Shown in pieces: positions 51,771-64,000 of a DNA stretch of 64,000 nucleotides. Origin of the DNA: Durusdinium trenchii. Lineage: Eukaryota; Sar; Dinophyceae; Suessiales; Symbiodiniaceae. Numbering within the stretch: position 1 is the first letter of the stretch; each line of letters begins with the position of its first letter. Under the pieces are notes generated by a model. The model saw nothing but the letters and a program-made list of their open reading frames with translations, made no database searches and was not told the DNA's origin. The stretch covers positions 1 to 64,000 of the forward strand of contig CAXAMN010027428.1 of the NCBI GenBank assembly GCA_963970005.1, written 5' to 3'. Position numbers and translations under genes: made by a program.

Positions 51771-54222
51771 ATCTAGTCTGAAACCATTGTAGTCTATGGC
51801 TTACAAGTTGTCATCAGCTTGCAGCTCTCGTGTCCTCTCCGCCAGAGAAGCCCCCAAAAAGACTGGCACTCATCTCCTGGCCTCAGTCCCCAAAAGCTGA
51901 AAGGCATTCAGATCTTGTAGCGTGGCCACCTCAATGCCCGGCCGACCACGTGGCCCCACGCCGTCGCGCCGCGAAAGAGCCGAGTTGTGCGCCACCGGCG
52001 TTCGTTCAGCGCCACCGGCGGAGCGTTGGCTCACGTTTGAGATGACACGAACGACCCGGGGAGAGCGACACCCTCAGAAGAACTCCTGAAGTTGACTCGG
52101 TCTAAAGAAGTCTCCAACAAAAATCGCCTGCTTCACCAGGTGAAGCGTTGCACTTTGAAGCTGAAAAACGAATCGCCCCATCTGCCAAGAGGCATCTCCA
52201 ATGACCAGGGTGCAGGGCACCTGTGCGTTCTCCCAAGACGGAGGGTCTTGAAGAAGACACCAGCTATGTTAGGTCACCGCCAGATGGTCACCGAATTGGC
52301 TTCAAAGTTCATGCTTTGTTCTGCAGAAGAATACCAGAATCGCTCCAAAATAATAGGCACCGATAGGCACAGTGGAACTCATTGTCCACAACCTTAAGAA
52401 TCCGAGCTCGTGCCCTCCATGGCAGGGGTCGGACTCGACACCTTCGCAGGGGTCGCCCTCAAAACACCTCAAAACTCGACACCTTGTTGCGGCCCAGATT
52501 CTTGGGGAACCAACAGTACCTTCCAGGACCTTCCTGGACCTGGGTGTCCTGGCTGGACTACCCCACACTACCGGCCGTTCGGCTTCCAGACAGGGCACCC
52601 CGGTCCAGGAGGGTCCTGGTTTCGCCGTTCCCGACTTCGACCCGACCGGATGGCCCGCGCCCAAGACCGTGACGGACCGGTCGACCTTGCTCGCTGCGCA
52701 AATGCCTGCTGCGGTGCTGATCACTCCATCGATGCCTCCGGAGGCGACGGCGGGACATCGGGGCGAGCGGTCGAGGTCGAGGTCGACAGCGGACATCGGT
52801 TTCGGTGGATCGACAGCTCCGAAAGCTCCTAGTAGTAAGGCCAGGAGCCACGGTTTGAAAAGGATTCGGAAGTGGATGGCACAAACAGGTTCTGCAGCGT
52901 TCTTCCTTTGCCAAGTATCAGGTTGTTTGCCTATCGTTGCGCTTATGGTCGATGGCTTCTTGTGTGTCTCTAAATTGAACTGCAGGAGTCAAGAAGTGCA
53001 GATTCCGAGCAAGCCATGCATGGCATCCAATCAATTCCCGTGTATGACCTGAAGCTCCTCGATTGGCCATGGGCGGCTGTACTGGTGCCTCCAATAGACC
53101 CATGAAGCATCAGCAAAGAAGCAGCAAACCAGGCAAATCTACCCCACAACCACTGGTTCCTGGAAAAGACTCTTCCACCTTAAGAATCGGGCCCGAAGCA
53201 ACAAAGAGGGTTTTCAGGGCCCGGACCCTTGCCATGGAGGGCCAGTACGGATTCTTAGGGCATGTGTTTTTGGTCTCCACGGGTTCCATCTTAGACTGTC
53301 CAAGGAGGCCGTGAAGTGTATGATCATCTCAACACCCACACGTCGGATTTAAAAGAAAAAGAAAAACACTGTTGAACACATGCAACGATCCTCGCCGTAT
53401 CACACCATGTTCAACTTCCAAACTGGCATGATTTATAGATGGAGAAACTTGGCATATACTGGCATCATCAGCTTCGTTCGTCTCACCAAAAGTGTCATGT
53501 CTCATCCTGAGTCTGTCGCTTGCCAAAAATCGGTGTAGGGCTTCGAGAAGAAGTCCAGGTCACGGATTGGCATCGAACTGGCCGATCCCCAACAGAGCAT
53601 TCACGTGCACTTTGCGATATAAATTTTATCAAATCGGCATTCATTCCAATTGAAATTCTACACCAATTGCTAAATCAAATCGTCATATCATAAAATGTAC
53701 TAACTCAACCTGCCAGGGCCTCCCTTCCACATCCCAGATCATCCCAATCCCAAGGAAGCATGCACAAACGTCCACGCCCATGTTCTCATTGAAGTCTAAA
53801 CCCATTCCACCTTGAGATCAGCAGTCGGCCACTAGGCGTCAGTAGCCGGGACACCGTTTGCGCCTCAGGTGATGTATACATGTCCAGCAAATTTTTATGG
53901 TTTCATTCGAAGGTTGCTGTTGGCATCCGACTTGCTTGGGTTCCAGAATTGTGGACTGTTGTGGGGACAGCGTTGGCCAGTATAAGAATCCTCCACTGGT
54001 CTGCAGCTTCAATAGCATTCAGTATCCACACACGCCATGAAGTGGGCTTCTGGCCACCACAGGCTCGCTAAAACTGCCACTCAAGCACCTGGCAGGCAAC
54101 GACAAATCTCAACATGTCAGAATCACCAATGATTCCAACATCACAGGCTGGCTGGCAAAAAAATACATATATAGATCATACATCATGTTGATATCAACAA
54201 GGACTCACATAGTTCCAGATGT

Positions 54223-54347
54223 TCACTTAGTTCTCTCAGTAATATTCAATTCTGCCTGTACTTTGACAGTCCATTCACTGTGTTCACAAAAGGGGCGGCG
54301 AACGCCGACTGCGCCTATCGATGCTACCAGATGCAGCAACTGAAAGC
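54223..54347 (-). CDS. Candidate terminal exon, unknown gene
   Basis: A pyrimidine-rich acceptor (TGCCTTTGTTTTGAAG) opens at 54347. The frame reads FQLLHLVASIGAVGVRRPF, then EWTVKVQAELNITERTK and a stop at 54223. The upstream edge of the gene is not found. Confidence 0.35.
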
Positions 54348-55787
54348 CTTCAAAACAAAGGCAAACACCAAGCTGACAGCAGGTATAAGCATGTGAACAG
54401 CTCAATGGGGGAGGCATGAAGAGATCAAATCGTCGTTCTTCCAGGCCTCTTCCAGAAGGAACTGGGAGATTTGGGTTCTAAGGAAGCCTTGGATGTGGAA
54501 GAAGACTGCAGCGACTACCAAGCAGTGAAACTCATCGTTGGATGACATCGAAAAAGAACTACATGGAATTACTGCAAACTCATCGTGTGAGGCACGGTGC
54601 AACCGAGGTTTTCTCCTGGTGCATCCAGGTACATATGACTCGCATCACTCGCATGAGGCGCCGACTTCCGCCAGAGCTTCTGAAAGAGCTGCTAAGCAGC
54701 ATGGCAAATGATGAGTCACCACATGATCCTCACAAAAGCAATAGAGGAAGGAAACATGGGTTTGTGTGTCAGGGATGTGTATGTGCAAGCGGTTCAACCC
54801 AAAACAGAACCAGTCCACAGACCCCAGTCCACCCAGCCGGGGGCGCAGGGAGGTCCCCTTCGTTCACCACGCACGTGCCGACTGCACCGTGCCGACGGCG
54901 CGTGCCGACTGCTCGCCGCGTCGCGCTCGCCTGGTCCATGCGCACTGGAGCCGTCGCCTGGCGAGGGAGCTCCACAGATCTGAGGTCGGCTATAGTCGGT
55001 GAAAACGTGGAGCTGTCCGGTGAAACTGAGGACTTGGATCGTGGAACTCACTTGCTGAATCTTGCTGATCTTTGGATATTTGTTGGAGAAAATCCATAAT
55101 TTTGCGTCCAAGCTCTGTCGAACTTCCGCACTGAGAGACACTTCAGTCACCTACTTCACTCATCTCCCCGTCTCCCCGTCTTTCTCCACATCGATCATCG
55201 ATCCAGCTCAGGTCGCCACCACGCGCACGTAGAGCGGAGCGCCCGCCTGCGCCGAGCTCGACGGGGAGAACTCGACTCGAACGAACGTGACCCCGGTTCG
55301 TGACCCCCCTCCCCTCCCCCAGAGCCAGGCGGCCCCCTCTCTCTGAACTGTCCTGCAGCCTCGTTCCAAGGGTCGGACTTGGGGGGGGGAGATCCAAACG
55401 AAAGAAAAACCGCTCCTCCTTGGACCATGGGGGCTTCAAGATGCTTGCTGAGCTGTTCCAAACCTATCGGTACTTACATCAGGTCCTTGGATCGGTGCGA
55501 TCAGGATCTCCGATGCCCCTCATAGCCCTCATCCCCTGTCATAGCCCGGATCTTTTGGACACCCTCAGATGGGGGAAGGTCTTGGACACTGTCCCTCAAA
55601 TGGCCGGACTGCCACAAAAATGACTACTACATGGTAGTATCGAACCTCGCATCTCAATATACACGGCAGTCGCAAAATACCCCCCCTCGCGTCGCGGGTG
55701 AACTGTACACTCCGGGAAGACATCCAAAGCGGCACTGTGCACGATGCGATGTCTCCCCTGCGCTACTCGGACAAGGGCTATGTCGCC

Positions 55788-56474
55788 CTAGATCGACCTA
55801 CTTGGACCGACTCGGAACGCTTGAAGTGGTTTCAGACTCTGAAAGAAAGCAACTCCACGGCTCCAGGAGTGCTTCTCAACTCTCAACGCTCGAAGCGTGT
55901 CATGGGGCACAAGTCCGATGTCAAGTCGGGTGCCTATCCATTTCCGCGAGGTCACCTTGAAGCCCGAGTAACAATAGAGCAGGACTTCCTGCTCGCTGGG
56001 ATAGTTCGACATATGTGAGATGTCCCGTGAGTACGTACAGCCAGAGCTCAGCCCCAGCTCAATCTTGAAGAGAACTGTATTGCCCTGGCCACCGCCCCAG
56101 CTCCCAAAGGCCATGGCCGTGACCTCAGAACGACTTGCAGACGTAAATCCGGGCCATAGGAAGAGCTTGCCCACTTGGTAGAACTCATGTTCGGAACTTG
56201 GAAGCTGGACTCCCCGGTAGACTCTGTAGCGCTCATTGTGTGAGCGCACACAATGGCGCAGGCAGTTGATCAAGCGGGCATGCTTCCGCAACAAAAAGCT
56301 GTCGTCCGCTCGAAGGGCATAGTTGAGTTCACCGTAGTAACCATTGCTGGTGTAGCACTTGATCGCCCACTCATCCTCAGGCACCGATGGCTTCTCAATG
56401 ATGTCCAAATAATTAGATTGCCGCCTCAATGACCACCCTAGGCAGACAAGCTGTGATTCCTGGCGGCCAGACAT
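55788..56474 (-). CDS. Arginine-type (R-S-ExE) ADP-ribosyltransferase domain protein, 228 aa, intronless
   Basis: The ATG is at 56474. The three signature elements of R-S-E mono-ADP-ribosyltransferases appear in order: Y-R-G at 86-88 (Arg87), F-T-S-A-S at 110-114 and S-E-Q-E at 160-163 (E161-x-E163). Spacing and surrounding strands (GNTVLFKIEL; EVLLYCYSGFKV) fit the family. It would transfer ADP-ribose from NAD to protein arginines; substrate and location are unknown. There is no signal peptide, so it is probably intracellular, or a domain of a longer protein. The absence of introns and SL-like sequence just before the ATG suggest a retroposed copy. Confidence 0.7.
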   Translation of the reverse strand: MSGRQESQLVCLGWSLRRQSNYLDIIEKPSVPEDEWAIKCYTSNGYYGELNYALRADDSFLLRKHARLINCLRHCVRSHNERYRVYRGVQLPSSEHEFYQVGKLFLWPGFTSASRSEVTAMAFGSWGGGQGNTVLFKIELGLSSGCTYSRDISHMSNYPSEQEVLLYCYSGFKVTSRKWIGTRLDIGLVPHDTLRALRVEKHSWSRGVAFFQSLKPLQAFRVGPSRSI

Positions 56475-56493
56475 CCTTTAAGAGCCAAATCAC
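56475..56493 (-). other. Spliced-leader-like relic before the ART ATG
   Basis: The minus strand reads GTGATTTGGCTCTTAAAGG, then ATG. ATTTGGCTC matches the spliced leader apart from one T; the following AAG-like end is altered. Confidence 0.4.
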
Positions 56494-56579
56494 TTTTGCT
56501 GGGCAAAATGCTGCGAGCCAGGTTGACACAGTAGTCCACATGATTCAAGAGTTGCGAATGAAATGACATTATAAGCAAC

Positions 56580-59500
56580 ATGCTGAGAAATGCCCTTTTT
56601 GAAGGGCCGGGGGGCCGCACATGGAAAATGCACAGGAGCAGTCCCATCCCAAATGGAACATCGATGATATTACAGCAGAGCTTCTTCTTACTCAGTCTGT
56701 TTTATCCTACCAATTGGATCTCGGTGGATCTTTCCAACCCCAACAACTTGCCTGCCTCAAACCTGAGGTGCATGTCACCCCATTCTCCCCATGTCTTGCA
56801 TCTAAGATCTTCTCCACATCATCACCTGGTCCGACCTGGTCCCTCCAGCTCACGCCTTGGCCACGGAGTTGTGCCGCGCAGAGGTCAAGGGCCCACCCAG
56901 GTGGACGATCTGAGGAGTACCGAGCGTAGCAGGCGGGCGATCTTCCGCTTCGCTGGTTCTTGGATGTTCTATGTTCGTCCCCAACACTGTCTTCGCGAGT
57001 TGGGGGGGCCCAGGGAAAGACACCTTTTTCTTGAGCCCGATCGGAAGCTCTGTGGTCGGAAGAATCGAGGATCTGTTCAAACTGAAGTCTCAATATCTTT
57101 CGAACTACTCTCAGGATGTCCGCAACTTCCTCACTTAGAGATCCTCCCTCCTCAAACCACCGTCGTTCGTCGTTCAGCTTCCAACGACTCGAATTCCGGA
57201 CCGACGAAACTGGCGGTCTGACCGCATCAAGTTGAAGTAGCTCTCCAGATAGCAGCTCAGAGTTCTTTGGGTAGCAGGAAACCAACAGTTCGTTGAGCTT
57301 CAGTAAATGAACAAACCACGAACGGCCTTGGGTGTGTCTCAGGAATTGCAAAATCCCGAATCGATGAAGTCATCAACTCTGACAGAGTTGGGAGTTGGGG
57401 GTCTTTGCGTTGTCTCACCAGTTTCTTTTTGTATGTGTGCTGATGGTGGGCGGATGCAACAGAGTCAGCGATCCAACGAGGCGAGCACCGGTCACCGGTC
57501 GTGTGACGAGGCGGTGCACAGTGAGAGGAGTGTTTTTTTGGGGGATCAAGCCCAAGCCTGAACAAACTGATATAAACTGATATACGTTTTTCGGTGAACA
57601 TCTAGCTCATGCGGCGACGCAACGACTGGGTTGTGCATGGTGGGTTGACCATCTTTTTCGCTGACCCTAACATCGCTTGAAAGCACCCTGACCATAGTTC
57701 TGCTTGTGCGCTGTGCGTGCGCTGCGTGCGCTGCGTGCGCTGTCTGGTTCATTCGGTACCAGCTGATTTCCTACAGCTTCCAGTCAAGTGTAGACCACCG
57801 CAATCTCCCCTTTCCGCTTCCCAACGGACCGGACCGATCAGATCGACGCGGACGAAAACCCGACCACCCAACAACCCCGCCGGTGGAGACGAGGGTGTCT
57901 CCGAAAACGGTGCCCAAGTCGCATGAGCTGATCCGAGAAGTGCACGGTTCGTGGCCGCTGGCGCAAACCAGAGGTGATATCTGCAAAGACCTGTCGTTGG
58001 CACCGCTGGGCGCGACCGCGAGGTCCGACCGCGAGAACGGAGTGATCGACCGGTCAGACCGGCGTCTACGGCAGTTGGGTGGCACACTTGTGGGGAGGGG
58101 GACGTACTTTCTCCAACGATCTGGCATGTGTCATAAATAGAACAAAAACTATATATATGTATGAATGAAGATAAATTGCATAAATTAGATTAAATTAGTA
58201 AATGACTCCTTTATCGTGATTGCTGGCCAAGTCTGCTTTCCCCGTTCCCATGTGTCACACCCAGCCCTTGTTTCAGAAAGCTCCTCACAACTCCTGCGAC
58301 GACTTCATCTTATAATCTCCACTTGGCTCCCTGGCTGCTCCACCAAGTCTGGCAGCAATATCCTCTGCTAACAAGACCTCGTCCGACGTTTTCAAGGTGC
58401 CAACCTTGGTCTGGACGAGAAGAACGTCTGATTGGACAACCACGACACGTGGCGGCACGGCAGCATCTGATCTGTGGCAGCATCGTGTCGAGGCACTTGG
58501 CCAACATCTCTGAAAACCAATGTAAAGCTCACATTCGGCCAAGGAACTAGAACGAGGATGCGAGCTTGGCGATTGGCCAGTGCCACCAACTCCTGCAGGT
58601 AGTCAATGATTTTCAAGCGATCGACTCTCCATTCAAAGAAAACCAGAGCAATCGCAGCCATAAACGGATGATGGCAGAGTAATCCAGTGCTTCAACTGGC
58701 TGAGCGTCTTAAAAATGAGAAACACGGCGATCTCCAGTTCACCTGTTTGGGGGCCACTTCCGAAACTGCACGGCTTGTGGGCGATGGCTTCCACTGAGAG
58801 ACAAAGGCCTGTGTGTCAAAACCACCAGGAGACCAAGTCTCAGGGCACCCTTCGACGGTAACACTCCTGGTGGACTCGGACACCGTGGTGGACTGGTAGA
58901 CTGGCGGGGTGAACATGGTGAACATGGTGGGTTTTTCACGACCCGGTCGCCCAGGTGTCTCAGACGATGCGTCGCACTGCCTCGATCATCGATCCAGGTG
59001 GCAAGCGTGCTTCAGGGCTTAGGTATTGACCTCGCTCGCGAGCCGCGAGACCGTCACGTTCCGATGGACGCTGCGCCTTCACGTGCGCGCCTTCACCCGA
59101 TGGAAACGAAACTCATGGTTTCTACCATCGAGCATCTTATGAGTGCTTCAATGACCAATGGGGAGTGACTGGTCAATGGTCCAAATGTCCAAGTCCGACC
59201 CCAAAACGCCCCGTTTCGCTGCGCCGTCTGCTGGCATCGCGAGGTCTTCGCGGCGCGATCGCGACACGCGCGGTGCCGAGGGGCTCCGGGGCTCCGATGA
59301 GACCACCCAGCGCTGCATGGCCGGGCAGTCCACGTAGGCCTGGCCGCTGGGAAGGTTGGGGGCCTGGTGGGTGAGAGGGCCTGCGGCGATGCAGCTGGAG
59401 GACATCTTTGCAGCACGGTGGGATGCACAACAGAAAGACGGAGGAGGAAGAACAGAAACCGGAAAACTAAAAATAATATATATATATATTATATACGTAA

Positions 59501-62095
59501 TATACATATATATATTATATTATATGTGTTTTACAACACCTATAAAGACATCTTCGTGTGAATTTCCATAGGACTCTTCTTCACAGATCTAAAAGACCAA
59601 GGCTCTCTATGACCCCTCTGTCCGTTCGACGTTGGACCCTGGAATCGACGGGCGCCTTGTCCCACTCGGAAGTCCGACCAGGAACGCCTCGCACCTCGGG
59701 TGCGAACGCGTGCCATACGTGGTACTCGCGTGCCACGTGTGGGTCTCCCCTCATGGAAACAAGGGGCGTTCTCTATTTGTTAAGATCAACACGTGTCTTT
59801 GAAAGACTTTGGATGGTTTTATCTGATTCGTGTGGTAGATAGGTCCCAACCAACAAGCACGCTTGCGCGAGAAGATCCAAAACAATTGCACTCAGACAAT
59901 GGCGGGTCCAGCATCAGGAGCCAAGTTCTCCTGGAGAGGCATGAGGCAAAAGTCGCCGCTTCGTTGCGGACGCCCAGTGATGCCCGGTCTCCGCGCTTTG
60001 ACGTGTTGAAGCCTGAGCATCCATCATCATCCATCCACTTTACCCCCCCAACAAACGAGAAACCGCAGAAAGGTTCCCCCCAATCTCTGGCCAAAAGACT
60101 CAGGATTCTTTGGGAGCACAAGTTCTCAACTGCCGTTTGCTGCGGTCCCTGAAGCAAAAGTTCAGGTGGACTGGGCCAGGATGGAAGTTCAAGTGTCCTG
60201 TCAGCACATCTGGCATTTCTGGAATACACCAATTGACAGCTGCTTCAAATCTTGGTGCCAGACGTGAGAATCACAGGTTCACCATGCCAAGGACTTCATG
60301 CCAAGGACTTCGTGTTTTCAACACGCCGGTCGCCGCATGGTGAGTTCGATAACCACCTGAGGTCCCATTTGGTCAATCAAACGCGGTCAACGAGCCAGTC
60401 CAACTCCTCTGCAGTGTGCAACGGCCAGATCCACGTCGCCCAAAAGCGCCATCAAGGAGAAGTCCACGGAGGGTGCTGGAAAGTCCTGCGTTGCCGCAGC
60501 TTTGGCAATGCGATCAACACCAGCGGCAAAGGAAAGTCTTCATGAGGGACGACCGGGACACGAACCGAACTCGAAGACGGGCATGGTTCAATTCTCACTC
60601 TCTTGGAGGACCAAGTTTTTTCGAAGCACGATCCTGCCCAAGCCTGCAACGGTGACACGTCTGGAACGTAACATACATACATACAGACATTACATTGCAT
60701 TACATTACAGACATTGTATATGTATATTATAGAGAGAGAGAGAGAGAGTTTGAGACGAACCATAAGACGAGCTATGAGACTTCCACGCGACTTCTGACTT
60801 GTTCATTAACTTGATCAAGTCCACGGCCCTCTTTCGAGAAAGGTCGGGGCCTTTTCTCCACTTTCGCCGCACAGCAGAATGTCAAGCTAGGCAGTGCCAA
60901 TCGAATTTAAGACATCGGTCGCCTGTCCCGCTGGACACGGTCGCCAGACCGACCAGGTTTACGGCGTGAGCCATGATCCGAGCATTCTCATTTTTGTTGT
61001 TCCTACAAACCTGTGGATTTTGGAAGTGTCCAAAAACTGATGGCGTTTCCTGCCAGGACCTATAAGACCCTATAGTAGGCATCAGCAGCTGGGCCCTAAG
61101 CACGTGTGGCCTGCAATGGTGAAATGTCCATCGAGGGCCGTGCCGGGACGTGGGCGCAGATGTCGCAGATGTCGCTGCTTCAGGGATTGGCCCTTCGAGC
61201 TACGAGCTACGTACCACTGAACGAAAAAGAGGGGTTTCCCTTTGGATCAATGTGGTGGTGAGGTCAAAACCTTCTGAATTTCTAATTGACACCTCGAAAA
61301 TAAACCAAACAGTCTACACGGACAAACTTTTTTGGAACAAATGATTGTCCTATTAGCAAATGATGTCCCCCAATTCTGACATCTCCACTCATGCACTTCA
61401 ACTCACTAAGATGGAAGCATGTTGGATAGAAAACCATGTCCTCTCCCAAACGTCTCACATCATCATGCCATTCTACTTCCACGTTTTCGTCCGTGACGTT
61501 TCCAGGCCAACATCCCCAGTTCTTCAGCGAGCGATGGACCTCGTCCATCGTTTCAGATCCGTTGGGGGGTCCAACGGTGCTGACCAATGATCAGACGGAG
61601 CTCACCAATGAAGAGATGGGCGAACCCTTCGGCGGAACCCTTCGGCGATGTTCCGATGCTCTGCGGCCCACTTCGGGAGATTCTCGGAGTCTAAGAATTG
61701 GAGGAAAACGCCTGCTAAGTTCCTACGAACATCTACCAACCATGCCAAACTCCTGAAAGTCATACGGGGTAAAGGAAAAATGAACCACAAGTGCTTTTTT
61801 ATGTCTGCACAGCGGGTGGGAACATGTCTGAAAAGAATGACCCATGATTGCATACAATTTGGTGTTACAGCCTGGTGGCCAAATGTGGTCAATAAACACA
61901 TGTTTGCATCTCAAAGTCTTGTGGCGTGTCTGTTTGCTATGTTCAAAGACGCAGTATATACATATATATATATATATATACCGACCCCGGTCTAGGACGA
62001 TGAACGAAAGCATGAGAGCATGAGCGGAGCGGGGCCGGCGTGTTCCTGAGAGGGACTCCGGTTTACGCGCTACGCGATGTCGGTCTGCTGTCACA
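56580..62095. other. Long stretch without a confident gene
   Basis: Protein-like minus-strand frames occur at about 57080-57350 (SEEVADILRVVRKILRLQ; KLNELLVSCYPKNSELL), probably exons of a gene whose other parts were not found. AT-rich microsatellites lie at 59471-59530 and 61956-61980, and a (GA)n run at 60730-60749. Frames near 58500-58660 and 59800-60230 are open but undecided. Confidence 0.3.
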
Positions 62096-62129
62096 TTGCC
62101 AAGGATCTGCAAAAAAAGCGACACATGTG

Positions 62130-63270
62130 TAAGTTCTAGTGGAAATGTCCCTATGCCATGGCCTTTGCCACAGGCCAGGAAACTAGACTATACACACACA
62201 TATATATATATATATATTCACTCATACATATGCGCCACACCCTTGCAAAGGCGCCGTCTCCATGTTAATGTACCTATGCCGCGGCCTTTGCCACAGACCG
62301 GGAAACTAGACATATATACATATATACATTACGTATACGCCACACCCTTGCAACAGCGTTGGGTGGAAGTTGACACCTTCTAATGTTAATGTCCCCCTTC
62401 GCCACAGGCCAGGAAACTATACATGTACATCTAGATATATATATATATATATATGTATGCGTATAATTAATAATAAGCATATATGCACGCCCTTGCAACA
62501 GGGTAGGGTGGATGTTGACGCCTGCTGATGCTAATGTACCTATGCCACGGCCTTTGCCACAGGCTAGGAAACTATACATATGTATAGATGTATGTCATGT
62601 CATGTGTATATATATATATATACATTATGCATACGCGCCATACCCTTGCAACAGGGAAGGGCGGAAGTTGACGCCTTCTAATGTTAATATTCCTATGCCA
62701 CAGCCATTGCCACAGGCCACGAAACTATACGTACACATATATATATATATATACATAGGAGGTCAGCGATCTCATCGTGCGGCATGTCATCGAAAAATGC
62801 CAAGGTAAACATGTCATCGAAGAATGCCTCAAGGAGCGGGCCTATGCAGCCGGGCTCCATCGGGATACTGGGCCCCAGCTCCGAGATCAGACACATCTCG
62901 TCGATCGCGGGCTAACGAATAGGATATATATATATATTCATTTAGTTATTTTCTGTTTACATATATGCCACATTTTTGCAACAGGGAAGGGCGGAAGTTG
63001 ACGCCTTCTAATGTTGATGTCCTATGCCACGGCCTTTCATATATCATATACACCACACGCTTGCAACAGGGTAGGGTGAAGCTGCACCTTTTAATGTTCA
63101 TGTCCCTATGCCACAGGCCTGAAGCCATATATTTATGCCACAGCTTTGAAAAAGGCCAGGATAGAAGCCTTCTAATGTCAATGTATCTACGCCACAGCTT
63201 CTGCCACGGGCCATGAAACAAGTATGCCGCAGCCTTGCAACAGGGCACCAGGGTGGAAGTTGAGGCTCTT
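62130..63270. repeat. TA-rich tandem array, about seven to eight diverged units
   Basis: Each unit contains a TGCCACGGCCTTTGCCACAG-like block, then AGGAAACTATAC, a variable (TA)n/(CA)n stretch, then CACCCTTGCAACAGGG and a GGAAGTTGACGCCTTCTAAT block. Unit length varies (about 120-180 bp) mainly through the TA tract. A non-repeat insert lies at 62756-62950. Nothing coding was seen. Confidence 0.85.
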
Positions 63271-64000
63271 CTTTGCTGACGTTGGTGATAGTGAAATATA
63301 GTTAAGTGCTGGACTTTTTTAGTATTGGTTGGAGTCTTTTTTAGATGCTCTACAATGCACATATGCGCGAAAAAGGTGACCTCTGGAAGTTGTTGCAGCC
63401 TGGAAACCTAGTCCAACCTGAAGCTCCGTTTGGAAAAGCATTGACAAGCACTTACTTAATCTTACTTACACTTACTGTTCAAACTTAAGAGTTCCACACA
63501 CATGTCGATTTGTCGGAGTCTATCGGTTCAGTAGGGAAGTTGTTGATCTGTGGCCTGTGGAGGGTCGAGCCTTGCTGTTTGACTTGTCATATCCCCATCA
63601 TATCAGGAGCTCCCATTCAGGCAAAAAAACCAAAGCGCAACACGCACCCGGTCAGATGTCTAGTCGAATTCCCTGGCCAACGCTGCAACGTGCTTGGCCA
63701 AACGCATCCGGAAAACTTCATGCTGCCAACAGGACGTTGTATCGTTTCTATTTATATACAGTACTGGTCTCATCTTTCTTCTGCGTTCAAGCACGTTCGC
63801 TTCAAACAAGCTCAATCACCCCCAAAGGCTTCCACACCTCACCTGGCACAAACATGCACAACCCCCAATCACCTTTCTTCCTCATTCCTTTCCATCAGAT
63901 TGTCCAAGTTCACCTTTCACACGCCCCCCCAATCCAGCAGCCACTTCTCCCAGCCACCCCTGCCTCACCTATTCCTCTGCACTCGTCGTCACCGCGGTGT
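63271..64000. other. Non-coding end of window
   Basis: No ORF with protein-like composition, splice structure or repeat was recognised. The last 250 bases are C-rich. Confidence 0.4.

Larger units (their letters stand above)
47870..54222. other. Long stretch without a confident gene
   Basis: It contains a (GA)n run (48358-48374), two foldback elements, a 21-bp-repeat cluster (50318-50404) and GC-rich patches at 48020-48230, 48700-48910 and 52400-52830. The plus-strand frame 52372-53052 (226 codons, no ATG start; e.g. TDRSTLLAAQMPAAVLITPS) and the minus-strand frame 50426-50929 are the longest open frames, but opposite-strand frames are also open, so neither is called. Confidence 0.3.

Noticed and set aside
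1..64000. rRNA, tRNA and CRISPR-like arrays
   Set aside because: None seen. The tandem arrays present have long variable units and no spacer-repeat structure.

Overview
The window looks like nuclear DNA of a dinoflagellate, most likely of the Symbiodiniaceae/Suessiales type. Real genes are short exons in non-coding DNA, nearly all on the minus strand. GC-AG introns occur beside GT-AG ones. Several minus-strand ORFs carry spliced-leader-like sequence just before the ATG. A 21-bp dispersed repeat I associate with Symbiodinium-type genomes is also present. This assignment is inference; no rRNA or organelle marker is visible.

Positions 1-13196 hold one large multi-ORF retroelement on the minus strand, flanked by direct repeats of at least 220 bp that differ at one base. 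Read 5' to 3' (right to left) it encodes: ORF1, proline-rich with a basic RS/RH tract; ORF2, a Myb/SANT protein; ORF3 and ORF4, paralogues of each other; ORF5, low complexity; ORF6, a third paralogue broken by frame changes; ORF7, gag-like; and ORF8, an N-terminal GIY-YIG nuclease plus a Penelope-like reverse transcriptase. ORF7 and ORF8 share one frame, separated by a single TGA. The RT half of ORF8 is shifted +1 at a run of eight C. ORF2 to ORF7 each have a CAG splice-acceptor-like site 33-62 nt before the ATG. In ORF3-ORF6 the base after it reads CC(A/G)TTT, so the site also resembles the 5' part of the dinoflagellate spliced leader. A multi-ORF transcript resolved by trans-splicing is the leading hypothesis.

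Positions 13197-15024 hold diverged units of about 420 bp. Each carries a hairpin whose arms differ completely between copies yet stay perfectly complementary. The same hairpin lies in the element's terminal repeats.

From about 15 kb onward there are host-like genes: a multi-exon gene of unknown family (15.1-17.0 kb), an intronless P-loop GTPase (18.8-20.3 kb), exons at 21.9, 22.9, 27.8 and 28.7 kb, a secreted or organelle-targeted protein with one frameshift (26.5-27.2 kb), a three-exon gene tail (33.0-33.5 kb), gene clusters with very short introns (35.8-38.1 kb), a C-terminal J-domain gene (43.1-43.5 kb), a complete small four-exon gene (47.2-47.8 kb) and an intronless R-S-ExE ADP-ribosyltransferase (55.8-56.5 kb). 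A few exons are on the plus strand (30.2, 35.6, 40.6 kb).

Foldback elements of 78-111 bp, microsatellites, an assembly gap (45360-45369) and a TA-rich tandem array (62.1-63.3 kb) fill much of the rest. Exon calls rest on splice signals, reading phase and protein-like composition only, so they are hypotheses except where a domain is named.
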